DNA of 64,000 bases from Bradymonadales bacterium (GTDB lineage Bacteria > Myxococcota_A > Bradymonadia > JAFGEP01). The notes beneath the pieces were generated by a model. That model made no database searches, was not told where the DNA came from, and worked only from the letters and a program-made list of their open reading frames with translations. Each line of letters opens with the position of its first letter. Position 1 is the stretch's first letter. Of the stretch, positions 43,813-53,005 are shown one piece after another. The position numbers and the translations under genes were made by a program. Location of the stretch: positions 1-64,000 of the forward strand of contig JAFGEP010000044.1 of the NCBI GenBank assembly GCA_016931535.1, in the 5' to 3' direction.

Positions 43813-46218
43813 ATGAAGATCGATCCCGACCAGGCCCCACTCTCCCATCCGCCTACCCCTTTGTTGTCCAGGGTGGCCACACTGAGCATGCTGGTGCTGG
43901 TCTGGGGAACAACCGTTCTCGCCTGTGGGGAAAGTGGCAGGTCATCGACCCCTTCTCCCTCATCCGTGCAGGCGGTGGAGCCCCTCGTTTCCGGCCAGGA
44001 ACAAGAAGCAAGCGACTCGCAGCCCCCCTCCTTCGACGGCCTGATCGGGGCCTCGTGCACAAGCTGGGGACGGATCGAGCTGGAGTGGGCAGCTGCCACA
44101 GACAACCGGTCCAGCCCCCATGAGATCCGGTACCGTGTCGAGGGGTTCCAACCGGCTCGCTGGAACGGCCCTCTGGCAACCGACCCATCTTCCAACCCGC
44201 CTGTCATCACCTCGATCACCGAGGGAGGAGCGGTCAGCGCAATCCTGTCCGTACCGGTCGAGCTGTCGCTGTGGCGGGTAATCGCCCTGGATGCGGCCGG
44301 AAACGAGTCGTCACCTGGACTGCCCCGCCAGGTACTGACCCGACCCAGGCCGATAGAGGTATCCACGGGAGCCGTCGAAGGTGCGCTTACGGGCTGCGAA
44401 CGGTTCCCAAGCGGACCGTTGGTGTGCACCGGCGAGAACGGCCGCTTCGCGACCCTGAATCAAACGGAGTGGCAGGAAGGCCATCTCCCCGCTTCTGGGG
44501 ATGTCCGTCTGGTTCCTCCCTTTTTGGGACAGCCCGCATTGTTGCTCGACGCCGAGCTCTTCCAGATCGGTCCCGACTCCTCTGTTGTCCGGCTTTCGAC
44601 GACCTTCGAGGAACCTCCTCGCGTCCCCTGGAGAAGAGCGGCACGGGAGCCGACCGGGCTATTGTACCTGCTGGATTCGAACGGCTCGGTCTGGGCTTCG
44701 GCCGACCTCGATCTGATCCGGCTCGACAACCCCTTGTTGACGCCCCACAACCAGGCCTGCGACCAGATCGCCGAGCTGGCCTTCACCACCGATCGCGGCT
44801 TCGCCTGGTGCCGAGATGGTCGGCAATTCGCGCTTCGAGCCGGCGATCGGCGATACCAGTGGACGCTGTTGCCCGAGACCTCCGGACTGCCGTTGGACCC
44901 CGCCCCCCAACGGCGGATCCTCCTGCAGGAGGGCCGGCGGATCTCGATGTTGACTCATCAAGGGGTGGTGTACCGCTACGACCTGGGTGGGTGGCGGCAG
45001 CTCTATCCTGTCGAGCCCTATGCAAGTCCAGCAACCGCCATGACTCAAGGAACCGACCCAGAGGAGCTGGTCATCGCCGCCGGCGGACAGATCTTGACCA
45101 TCCACACCAGCGGAGAGATCGAGTCGATGGCCGGGTTCGATCTGGCGTCACCCATCATCCACCTGGAGATCTCGGATGGCGAGGCGCTTGCCATCACCTC
45201 CTTGGGAGAGGTCCTGTCGCTTCCCGGCGGTCAGCTGCTCAGAGGTCTTCCCTCCGAGAGGTTCAGCCTTGTTGTACGTCGTTCCGGCTCCATCACCGGG
45301 ACGTTGTGCCAGGCTCCACAGATCGGCTTGTACCAGAAAGGAGAGAACGGCTGGTCCTGCCAGCCGTTGCCGGCTTTGCCCCGGGAGTTTGTCCCCCATT
45401 CCGCCATCCAGACGACCGGAGGCGCCTTGCTGCTCGCTGGTGACGGCGGCGCTCGCGGTGGTCGTATCCTGCAAGTCGACTCAACCGGGGTCGACGAACA
45501 GGCTTTCCTCTACCCTCCCCCTCCTCCCCCTGTCACCCCAGAAGACCAGGTCGTTCCACCTGGTGAAGCCGATACGGCAACCGTCGGGGAGCCACAGGCG
45601 ACCCCCATCCTGACGGGAGTCGCCGGCGCCTCGCTACCCGAGCCACCACCTCCACCCCCGCCAGTGCGAGCCATCGATCTGGACGAGACGAGCGGCACCC
45701 GAGTGGCGGCGGGAGAGGGCGGCTCGCTGTGGCTCGGCATCGAAGGAGGGTGGCTGAGGGTGGAATCGGGGGTGGTGGTACCTCTGCTCAGTACGGCGGT
45801 CATTGGCGATCACCGCTATGTAGCGGGGGGCGTCCAGTCCACCCTGGTCACTTGTGAACGAGCCGTCTGCACCTCTCGGCAGCTGGAAATCGGCGACATC
45901 CGCCGGTTGATCCGCCTGCAAGGAGCGATCTGGGCCATCGGATCGAGCGGCGTGGCAACCTCCTGCGACGGCGTCAGCTGGGAGCGCACCTTGCTCTCCT
46001 TGGAGGAGCCGTACCCGACCGGTCGGATGCCGACCGGCTTTTTGGCGATCGTCGAATACCAGGGCCAACACTGGCTGCTGGCGGACGATGGCTCCATCTG
46101 GCGGGAAGAGGAGGGGGTCTTCAGGGCCATGGCCCTGGTCGAACAACCGCTTGGCCTGTCTGTGGATGAGGAGGGCCAGCTGCTGATCTGGACGGAACGA
46201 TCGGTCTACACCCTCTGA
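43813..46218 (+). CDS. Large putative lipoprotein with fibronectin-like and propeller-like parts
   Basis: 801 residues. The N-terminal hydrophobic segment VATLSMLVLVWGTTVLAC carries a lipobox with Cys near residue 37. A region around 80-180 (CTSWGRIELEWAAATDNRSS, LSLWRVIALDAAGNESSPG) resembles a fibronectin type III domain. The remaining part contains repeated short strands with GxxLWL or YxYD-like turns, likely a beta-propeller. Two poly-Pro runs, near 570 and 617, flank an acidic hinge. No catalytic motif is visible. Its last codons run up to the parS sites. Confidence 0.7.
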   Translation: MKIDPDQAPLSHPPTPLLSRVATLSMLVLVWGTTVLACGESGRSSTPSPSSVQAVEPLVSGQEQEASDSQPPSFDGLIGASCTSWGRIELEWAAATDNRSSPHEIRYRVEGFQPARWNGPLATDPSSNPPVITSITEGGAVSAILSVPVELSLWRVIALDAAGNESSPGLPRQVLTRPRPIEVSTGAVEGALTGCERFPSGPLVCTGENGRFATLNQTEWQEGHLPASGDVRLVPPFLGQPALLLDAELFQIGPDSSVVRLSTTFEEPPRVPWRRAAREPTGLLYLLDSNGSVWASADLDLIRLDNPLLTPHNQACDQIAELAFTTDRGFAWCRDGRQFALRAGDRRYQWTLLPETSGLPLDPAPQRRILLQEGRRISMLTHQGVVYRYDLGGWRQLYPVEPYASPATAMTQGTDPEELVIAAGGQILTIHTSGEIESMAGFDLASPIIHLEISDGEALAITSLGEVLSLPGGQLLRGLPSERFSLVVRRSGSITGTLCQAPQIGLYQKGENGWSCQPLPALPREFVPHSAIQTTGGALLLAGDGGARGGRILQVDSTGVDEQAFLYPPPPPPVTPEDQVVPPGEADTATVGEPQATPILTGVAGASLPEPPPPPPPVRAIDLDETSGTRVAAGEGGSLWLGIEGGWLRVESGVVVPLLSTAVIGDHRYVAGGVQSTLVTCERAVCTSRQLEIGDIRRLIRLQGAIWAIGSSGVATSCDGVSWERTLLSLEEPYPTGRMPTGFLAIVEYQGQHWLLADDGSIWREEEGVFRAMALVEQPLGLSVDEEGQLLIWTERSVYTL

Positions 46219-46234
46219 TGTTTCACGTGAAACA
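46219..46234. promoter_or_regulatory. parS: Chromosomal parS (ParB-binding) site
   Basis: TGTTTCACGTGAAACA is an exact match to the 16-bp palindrome bound by chromosomal ParB (Spo0J) in most bacteria, where it loads ParB and SMC and helps segregate the origin. It starts at the base after the TGA of the upstream lipoprotein gene, within the 95-nt gap between convergent genes. Confidence 0.9.
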
Positions 46235-46279
46235 CCCCGGTCGGCGATCCGGAGAGGATGCACCATGAGTCCTCATCGG

Positions 46280-46295
46280 GGTTGCACGTGAAACA
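46280..46295. promoter_or_regulatory. Second, degenerate parS site
   Basis: GGTTGCACGTGAAACA differs from the parS palindrome at two of 16 positions (T to G at positions 1 and 5). It is 61 bp from the perfect site, centre to centre, and probably a weaker ParB site. Confidence 0.65.
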
Positions 46296-46313
46296 GGTTG
46301 GCAGAGTCGCCGG

Positions 46314-49064
46314 TCACGGCTCCTGCAAGGACCCGTCTTCGGCCAACGCCCAGATGCCGACCCGGGCGATGTCGGTGTAGGGGATCTCTCCCCCCAAAAG
46401 GAGCTCGGCCAACTCTCGCGGTTGAGGGCTGGGGCCAGCAAGCCGCAGATCGATACGAGCCAGCACCCCGATCGGGTGGTCGACCTCCAGCTCCGCAGGC
46501 CACCGATCTCGTGTAACCGGCTCACAACAAAGCAGATTCGGACGGATATCGAAGGTCTGATCCTTCCCCTTGCGCGTGCCGTGAACCAGGAGACAAGGCC
46601 TCTCCATCACCTCTCGACAGAGCCGTTCCAGTTGCCGGAACCCTTCCCCTTCATCGACCTCGGCTCCCAATCGATCGGGAGGGATCGCCAAAAGGTAGTC
46701 CTGGGCGTGAATCCGCCGAGACAGCTTTCGATCGGTCGCCTCGAGCCTGCGTGCGGACTGGAAGCCCAGCCCGTCGGGAGCCTCCCGGACCAGTCGGGCG
46801 ACCAGCTCGTCACAGTCCAGCTCCTCGGTCAATCGGACATCGAGAAGCTCGGCAGACGATGAGATCCCGAGCGCCAGCGCCGGTCCAAAGGAGAGCTCTG
46901 GCAAGGGATGGAACCCTTCGGAGTAACAGAGAGGCACCGCGGCACGCCGAAAGATCCGGGGCAACAGGCGAACCAGATCCAGGTGGCCTAGCAGGGTCGC
47001 CCTCCCCAGCTTGGTGTACCGGATCCGATAGCGGGCGTTGGCGCCGCGGTCGAAAGACCTGGGGGTCAACCCCTGCTGGAATCGGCGGTAGGCCGCTTGC
47101 CTGTCTTCGGGTATCTCAGACCCATCGTCCCCCTTCCAGCCATCCAGCAACTCCAGGTGAAGCTCCCTTGCCCTTTTTTGCGCATCCAGGTCGCACTTCA
47201 ATCCGCAGCCGTGGCAAACCAGCTCGATCGACCGAGAGGCCTGCCGGTCGACGGAACCAGAAAGATCGACGTCCCCTTTCGGCCTGGCGCAGGGGGTTGT
47301 GGTCTGCTCCCGACAGGACCTCTCGTACTCGGTGGCCAGAAACCGGGTCGTGACTCCGATGTCGACATGATCCCAGGGAACCCGGCAATCCAGCGGTATG
47401 GGCCCCAACAGCCGCGAAAGATCGATCCGGTTCCCGGAAGCCCACTCCTCCAGCGCACTCTGCCAGATCTCCCAGTCCAGCCGGTCATCCCATCCGTCAA
47501 ATCGAGCACCCTTGCGCCAGGCCAGCTCGATCAGCTCCGCGGTAGTGCGGTCCCCACGGGAGAATACCCCTTCCAGAAAGCTCATCCGAGGATCGTGAAA
47601 ACGGAGCGATAGCCCCGTACCTGCAGCACCTGACCGCAGGAACTGCTGCTTCCGTTCGATCTCCTCCCTGTCGATCATGCCGCACCACTGGAAGGGGGTG
47701 TGCGGCTTGGGTACGAAGGTGGACACCGAAACGGTGACTTCGGCCCTCCGCTGGTAAGAACGACCGATCTTCAGCGCCTGACGGGCCATGTCCAGGATCC
47801 CTTGAAGGTCCTCCGGTCTCTCGGTGGGAAGGCCGATCATGTAGTACAGCTTGATCCGTCGCCACCCTTTGGAGAAGACACGATGACAGGTGGCGAAGAA
47901 CTCCGGGTCACTGATGTTCTTGTTGATCACGTTGCGGAGCCGCTGGGTTCCGGCCTCGGGCGCGAAGGTCAAACCGGTTTCCCGAACGGTGGACATCTCT
48001 TCCAGTAGCGCCTCCTCCAGACCATAGGCCCGCAGGCTCGACACGGACAGCGAGGCGTAACGTGGCCGGAGTTCGGCCATCAGCCGTTTGACTAGTTGGG
48101 TGATACCGAGGTAGTCGGCCGTGGACAGGCTGGTCAGGCTGACCTCGTCGTAGCCGAACCGGTCCACCGCTTCCATCACCGTGTCCAGGACCGATTGCGG
48201 ATTTCGCTGGCGCACCGGCCGATAGATGAAACCGGCCTGGCAGAACCGGCAACCTTCTTGACAGCCCCGGGCGATCTCCACCGCCATCCGGTCGAAGATC
48301 GCTTCGGCCAAAGGCTCCGGTGTATCCGACGGAAACGGAAAACGGTCGATCCCATCAAGAAAGACACGCCGGATCACCCGTGGCACCGTTGCTTCGGGTG
48401 GTATGGCAATCACCTGGCGTGAACATCTCGGCTCCAGGACGGTGTCGTACAGGGATGGAACATAGACCCCCCCCAATTGGGCCAGCTTTCTGAGAAGGTC
48501 CTTCCGGCCCTCGGATCGCTGCCTGGCCCCGGCCACCAGTTCCAAGATCCGGGGTAGGGTCTCTTCCCCATCACCGATCACCAGGGCATCCATGAAGGGG
48601 GCGATCGGTTCCGGATTGGTCGAACACGGCCCTCCCGCGATCACCAGGGGATGTTCGTCGCTTCGCTGCTGGGAGCGCAGAGGGATTCCGGCCAGATCCA
48701 GCATGTTCAGGACATTGGTGTAGGTGAGCTCGTACTGCAGGCTGAACCCGATCACGTCGAATCGGTCCAGGGGGCGAGCCGTCTCCAGCGACAGCAAGGG
48801 CAGCTGGCGTTGTCTGAGCTGGCTCTCCATGTCAAACCAGGGGGCAAAGACCCGCTCCATGGCAACCCCCTCTCGCCGGTTGATCAGGGAGTAGAGGATC
48901 TTGGAGCCCAAGTGACTCATCCCGATCTCGTACAGATCGGGGAAAGCCAGGCACATCCGGACCTGTGCCGCCGGCTTCTCGACAGATCGCATCTCCCCGC
49001 CCACATAGCGGGCCGGTCGCTCGACCTGTTGAAGAAAGCTCAGATAGGGATGGTTGCGAAACAC
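46314..49064 (-). CDS. B12-binding radical SAM protein (TIGR03960/TIGR03936-like fusion)
   Basis: 916 residues from GTG 49064 (GGAG 5 nt upstream). The N-terminal part has a cobalamin-type fold (YEIGMSHLGSKILYSLINRR, GGPCSTNPEP). The radical SAM core carries the three Cys in ARGCQEGCRFCQAGF at about 270. The C-terminal part from about 700 is the DUF2344 domain (GLTPRSFDRGANARYRIRYT onward), so the two usual TIGR families are fused in one chain, as is common. The exact reaction is not established; related proteins are RNA or tRNA modification candidates. It ends near the parS sites. Confidence 0.9.
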   Translation of the reverse strand: MFRNHPYLSFLQQVERPARYVGGEMRSVEKPAAQVRMCLAFPDLYEIGMSHLGSKILYSLINRREGVAMERVFAPWFDMESQLRQRQLPLLSLETARPLDRFDVIGFSLQYELTYTNVLNMLDLAGIPLRSQQRSDEHPLVIAGGPCSTNPEPIAPFMDALVIGDGEETLPRILELVAGARQRSEGRKDLLRKLAQLGGVYVPSLYDTVLEPRCSRQVIAIPPEATVPRVIRRVFLDGIDRFPFPSDTPEPLAEAIFDRMAVEIARGCQEGCRFCQAGFIYRPVRQRNPQSVLDTVMEAVDRFGYDEVSLTSLSTADYLGITQLVKRLMAELRPRYASLSVSSLRAYGLEEALLEEMSTVRETGLTFAPEAGTQRLRNVINKNISDPEFFATCHRVFSKGWRRIKLYYMIGLPTERPEDLQGILDMARQALKIGRSYQRRAEVTVSVSTFVPKPHTPFQWCGMIDREEIERKQQFLRSGAAGTGLSLRFHDPRMSFLEGVFSRGDRTTAELIELAWRKGARFDGWDDRLDWEIWQSALEEWASGNRIDLSRLLGPIPLDCRVPWDHVDIGVTTRFLATEYERSCREQTTTPCARPKGDVDLSGSVDRQASRSIELVCHGCGLKCDLDAQKRARELHLELLDGWKGDDGSEIPEDRQAAYRRFQQGLTPRSFDRGANARYRIRYTKLGRATLLGHLDLVRLLPRIFRRAAVPLCYSEGFHPLPELSFGPALALGISSSAELLDVRLTEELDCDELVARLVREAPDGLGFQSARRLEATDRKLSRRIHAQDYLLAIPPDRLGAEVDEGEGFRQLERLCREVMERPCLLVHGTRKGKDQTFDIRPNLLCCEPVTRDRWPAELEVDHPIGVLARIDLRLAGPSPQPRELAELLLGGEIPYTDIARVGIWALAEDGSLQEP

Positions 49065-49172
49065 TGACGCTCCAAATGAGGTCCGGCCTGTCGGTGGCAT
49101 CGAGGTGAGACCCAGCCAAGGCACCGGTCGCCCAGGGCAACGGATGAGCGGACGGGTTTCACCACGAGGCGC

Positions 49173-51701
49173 TCAGCGCTGCAGGTATACTCGACCACTG
49201 CTTCCATCCAGGGTCACCAGGTCGCCGTTCTTGATCAGCACCGTCGCCTCCTTGGCATTGACCACGGCGGGAATCCCATACTCCCGGGCGACCACGGCTG
49301 CATGGGAGAGCGGTCCCCCCATGTCGGTCACCACGCCGGAGGCGATCAAGAAAAGCGGAGTCCAACCCACATCGGTAAAGGGGGCCACCAGGATCTCTCC
49401 GGGGTGGACATCGCTGTGGGCCTCGAGCTGGACCACCACCCGGGCCCGTCCAGTGACTCGCCCCGGTGAGGCGGCGAGGCCTTGTAAGAAAGGGGTATCG
49501 GAGGGTACCCGCTGGCGGGTCTGCTGGATGCCACCATCCACGTCCAGGACAAAGGTATCGGGAAGCTCTCCGGTCTCCCGAAAGGCGACGAGGCCGGCTC
49601 GGCGCGTGGCAACAATGAGCGAGAGGTCGGTGGTCACCAGGCCTCGCTGCAGAAAACGGACGACCTCCTCTTTGGTCAAGAAGAAGACGTCCTCGACCCG
49701 AGAGACGAGCCTGGCCTCGGACAGACGTCGCCCCACCTCGAGAAAGAGATGCCGATACAGAGCCAGGGTATCGACGACACAGGCTCTGAGCTCCTCCCGC
49801 AGCCGGGCGTTCTGCTGGGTCCAGCGCAAGATCAACCGGAAGATCAACCCCAGACCGGTAGGAAAATGGCGCCGGATCATCTGGGTGGTCTCCTTTCGCA
49901 CCGTCTCTCGCTCCTGCTCCAGATCCTCTCTGCTCGGAAGATAAGGCGACTCCAGGTGCCTCTTGATCACCTCGAACAGGAACTCCGGCTCCTCCCGCCA
50001 ACGAGGCGTCGAGATCTCCGCCTCTCGAGAGGCTCTCGTACCGTAGCTGCGCAGGAAGGACTGGTACTTCTCCAGCAGCATCCGCCCCTGGGTGGTCTGC
50101 GCCAGCTGGTCCACGATCTGTCCGCTAGGCAGCTGCTTGAAAACCTGCGCCAGCGAGGGGTGCTGGTCCACAAAGCGGGCCATGTCCAGAAGCTGCAGCC
50201 CGGGCTCCGCGCTGGCCAGCCCCCGCAAGCCACTGAACAGATGCTGCTCCTTGCTGGCCGCATCTTCTCCTCCCCACAGACGCAACAGCTCCCTGGTGAC
50301 AATGTAGCTGCTCAGAAAGTTGGAGCCGCACGACAGCATGACGATGCCGGTCCGGTCAAAGATCCGATCGATCTCCCGGAGAACCGACAGGAGGCCCACG
50401 GGGGTCAGGCCGGTGAGATCGGAGGCGAGCAGCTCGTCTCTCTTGCGCCGCAACCGCCCCGCCCAGTTTCGCGCTTGCTGGGGTGTCGCCAGCTGAGACC
50501 ACGCCATCCGCGCCATGGTCAGCGGCAGGCGGGTCAAGAAACCCCGGCGGGATCGGCGCTCAAAACCGATGCGATCCAGCTCCTCCACCCCGCCTCCACC
50601 ACCAACCGCCAGCAGGTTTTTCACCGAAAGAAACGGAACCTGGCTGGCAATGGAGGCGAACTGGGTCAGGTTGAGGTACACCCGGCCGCGAAAGCTCGCC
50701 ACCAGCTCGAAATCCGGAGGTACCGTCAGCCCCAGCGCACCGAACGCATGGTCGAATCCGCGTCGCGCGAAGGACCAGATGATCGACCAGGTCATGGGGG
50801 TGGCCACCCCCGGCAGCGCTTCACCCACATTGACATTGCTCCAGACCGCCTTGTGAGCAAAACCCGGCCTGTGACGACCGGCTGTGATCGGGCGGCATTG
50901 GAGGAAAGCCAAACCACGCTCGTCGAGCGCCCACTCGAGATCCTGCGGAGCGGAGAACTCCCGGTTCACTCGAGCCGCAGCCTGCACCAGAAGCTCGATA
51001 TCCTCCTCGCTCAGGACCCTTTCCCCCTGAGGGCTGGCCGGGATATGCTCCAAGACATGACCGTTGCTCAGATCGACGTAGACGGTCTCCGACGAGTGGC
51101 CAGCTACCACCGCCTCTCCCAGGCCGGCGGTGGCGGATATCACGATGTGGTCGGCGAACCCTCCCACCGGATCGGCAGTGAACATCACACCCGCCATTCG
51201 AGGTGTAAGCATCTGCTGGACGACCACCGCCACGTGGCTGGGGGAGGTGTCCAGCCTGATCCGTCCGCGATACAGCAGGTGATTGTACTCAAAGGAGCTG
51301 GCCCAGACCTCCTTGACCGCCTGCAGGACCGCCTCGGTGCCGCTCACATTCAACACGCTCTTGAGCTGACCGGCATAGCTGTGCTGCTCGGTGTCTTCCG
51401 CTGTGGCGCTGGAGCGAACGGAAACCGGGCGGCTGTCGAACATCGTCTCTTGCACATCATGGACGGCTCGCTCGATCTCCACCGGGATCTCACAGCTCAG
51501 AACCGCCCGGACCATCTCCTCCGGACGATCCAGCCCAAAGAGGGGACGCCGCAAGGCCTGCCGATAGGCGTCGGTGGTGACGACATAACCCTTGGGGACC
51601 CGAAATCCCGCCTGCAGGAGGCGATGCAGCCCATGTGCCTTGCCCCCGACGACCTCGATCTCTTCGAACCCCTCTCGGCTATCCAGCGTGACCACCCACA
51701 T
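49173..51701 (-). CDS. PEP/pyruvate-binding phosphotransferase, rifampin-phosphotransferase-like
   Basis: 842 residues from ATG 51701 (GGGGG 8 nt upstream). The N-terminal ATP-grasp domain (VVGGKAHGLHRLLQAGFRVP, SVRSSATAEDTEQHSYAGQ) matches PEP synthase and rifampin phosphotransferase. The C-terminal swivelling domain has the phosphorylated His in DMGGPLSHAAVVAREYGIPA. The middle 350 residues are all-alpha and unlike the PEP-binding TIM barrel of true PEP synthases, so it is closer in architecture to Rph, which transfers a phosphate from ATP to a ligand hydroxyl. No direct evidence for rifampin activity. Divergent from luxE. Confidence 0.85.
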   Translation of the reverse strand: MWVVTLDSREGFEEIEVVGGKAHGLHRLLQAGFRVPKGYVVTTDAYRQALRRPLFGLDRPEEMVRAVLSCEIPVEIERAVHDVQETMFDSRPVSVRSSATAEDTEQHSYAGQLKSVLNVSGTEAVLQAVKEVWASSFEYNHLLYRGRIRLDTSPSHVAVVVQQMLTPRMAGVMFTADPVGGFADHIVISATAGLGEAVVAGHSSETVYVDLSNGHVLEHIPASPQGERVLSEEDIELLVQAAARVNREFSAPQDLEWALDERGLAFLQCRPITAGRHRPGFAHKAVWSNVNVGEALPGVATPMTWSIIWSFARRGFDHAFGALGLTVPPDFELVASFRGRVYLNLTQFASIASQVPFLSVKNLLAVGGGGGVEELDRIGFERRSRRGFLTRLPLTMARMAWSQLATPQQARNWAGRLRRKRDELLASDLTGLTPVGLLSVLREIDRIFDRTGIVMLSCGSNFLSSYIVTRELLRLWGGEDAASKEQHLFSGLRGLASAEPGLQLLDMARFVDQHPSLAQVFKQLPSGQIVDQLAQTTQGRMLLEKYQSFLRSYGTRASREAEISTPRWREEPEFLFEVIKRHLESPYLPSREDLEQERETVRKETTQMIRRHFPTGLGLIFRLILRWTQQNARLREELRACVVDTLALYRHLFLEVGRRLSEARLVSRVEDVFFLTKEEVVRFLQRGLVTTDLSLIVATRRAGLVAFRETGELPDTFVLDVDGGIQQTRQRVPSDTPFLQGLAASPGRVTGRARVVVQLEAHSDVHPGEILVAPFTDVGWTPLFLIASGVVTDMGGPLSHAAVVAREYGIPAVVNAKEATVLIKNGDLVTLDGSSGRVYLQR

Positions 51702-51856
51702 CTGTGGACCCCCGGACACTTTTGCATCAGCAACGCGCGGCGAGATACCCGCTGGCCTAACGTCGGTTCAGGCCCTGGTTTCGCCAACCGATCTCGTTCA
51801 CCTTCTCACTCCCACCAGCCGCAGTCAATCCGAGGCGATACCAAAGCCCGCCTGAC

Positions 51857-53005
51857 TTGCTCGAACACTCCCTGCTTGAAGAGCTACGCTCCACTTCGGA
51901 TCGCCTGTCCTGCTGGCCCGGTTTCTTCTATAGTTCCCTTGTGGAGCGTGAGCTGGACAACCTGCTGGATGAGCTTTGCCAAGAGATCCGCGAGTCGGGT
52001 TCGGCACCTGTCTGGCCCGACGATCGCTTTTTCTCCTGGGCCGACCGGATCTCCAGGCTCCAAGCCCACCTGGATCCCCTTCGCCGCGAGCCGGTACCGG
52101 CCGACTTGGTTTCTCTGGAACAGCTTCCCTGCGTGACCACCGACGCCTTCCGCTATGCGAGGATCGCGACCTTTCCGGCTTCCAAGGCCGTCGCAGCCCG
52201 ATTTTTGACCAGCGGTACCACCGCCCTCCACAGAGGAGCGCATCTTCTCTACCGCACCGACATCTATGACTGTGCCGCCCTGGCTGCATTCAAGCTGCTG
52301 GTTCTGAGTCGCCGGCAGCCTGCCAGGTTGATCTCCCTGGTGCCACCTCACCAGGCTGCCCCGGAGTCCTCCCTATCCTACATGGTGGATCGGTTCGCAC
52401 GGATCTGCTTTCCCCGTAGCACCGACTGTGTGATCGATCACGACGGCTTGCGGGTCGATTGGCTGGCTTCAGCGTTGACGAAGGCCGAGAAAGAGGGGGT
52501 GCCGGCTCTCGTATTCTCGACTACCCTGGCGGCTCAGGCCATGGTCGACACCGGCATGACCGCCCAGCTTCCGCCGGGTAGCCTGTTAATGACCACCGGA
52601 GGTGCCAAGGGTCATCGGGGATCAGTGAATCCGGATGAGGTCGATCGAATCCTCCAGGAGCGTCTGGGCGGACCACAGACGGGAAGCGAGTACGGCATGA
52701 CCGAGCTCTTGAGCCAGGCCTATCGCTTCGGGGGGGAACCGTATCAGCTCCCTCCCTGGTGCCGAGTCCTGGCTTTCGATCCGACCTCCGGCCGCCCTTC
52801 GCCCCATGGAAAACCTGGCCTGCTGCGCTTCATCGACCTGGCCAACATCCAGTCGGCGATCGCAATCCAGACCGCCGACCTCGGCAACACAGCCAGCGAT
52901 CAATCCTTCTTCCTGGTCGGAAGAATGGCTGGCGCCCAGGCCAGAGGGTGTAGCCTCACCTACGAGGAGCTGGTGAAACAGACCGATGACTCTCGAGCCC
53001 CCTGA
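51857..53005 (+). CDS. luxE: LuxE-like acyl-protein synthetase (fatty acid activation)
   Basis: 382 residues from TTG 51857; the frame upstream has no other start codon. The adenylate-forming signature LTSGTTALHRGAHLLYRTDI is at about 115-135, and SEYGMTELLSQAY follows near 280. LuxE activates a fatty acid as acyl-AMP and passes the acyl group to its partner reductase (LuxC), which then reduces it to an aldehyde. The partner luxC gene overlaps by 20 nt, so the two are translationally coupled. No luxA, luxB or luxD is near, so the aldehyde must be used otherwise. Confidence 0.82.
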   Translation: MLEHSLLEELRSTSDRLSCWPGFFYSSLVERELDNLLDELCQEIRESGSAPVWPDDRFFSWADRISRLQAHLDPLRREPVPADLVSLEQLPCVTTDAFRYARIATFPASKAVAARFLTSGTTALHRGAHLLYRTDIYDCAALAAFKLLVLSRRQPARLISLVPPHQAAPESSLSYMVDRFARICFPRSTDCVIDHDGLRVDWLASALTKAEKEGVPALVFSTTLAAQAMVDTGMTAQLPPGSLLMTTGGAKGHRGSVNPDEVDRILQERLGGPQTGSEYGMTELLSQAYRFGGEPYQLPPWCRVLAFDPTSGRPSPHGKPGLLRFIDLANIQSAIAIQTADLGNTASDQSFFLVGRMAGAQARGCSLTYEELVKQTDDSRAP

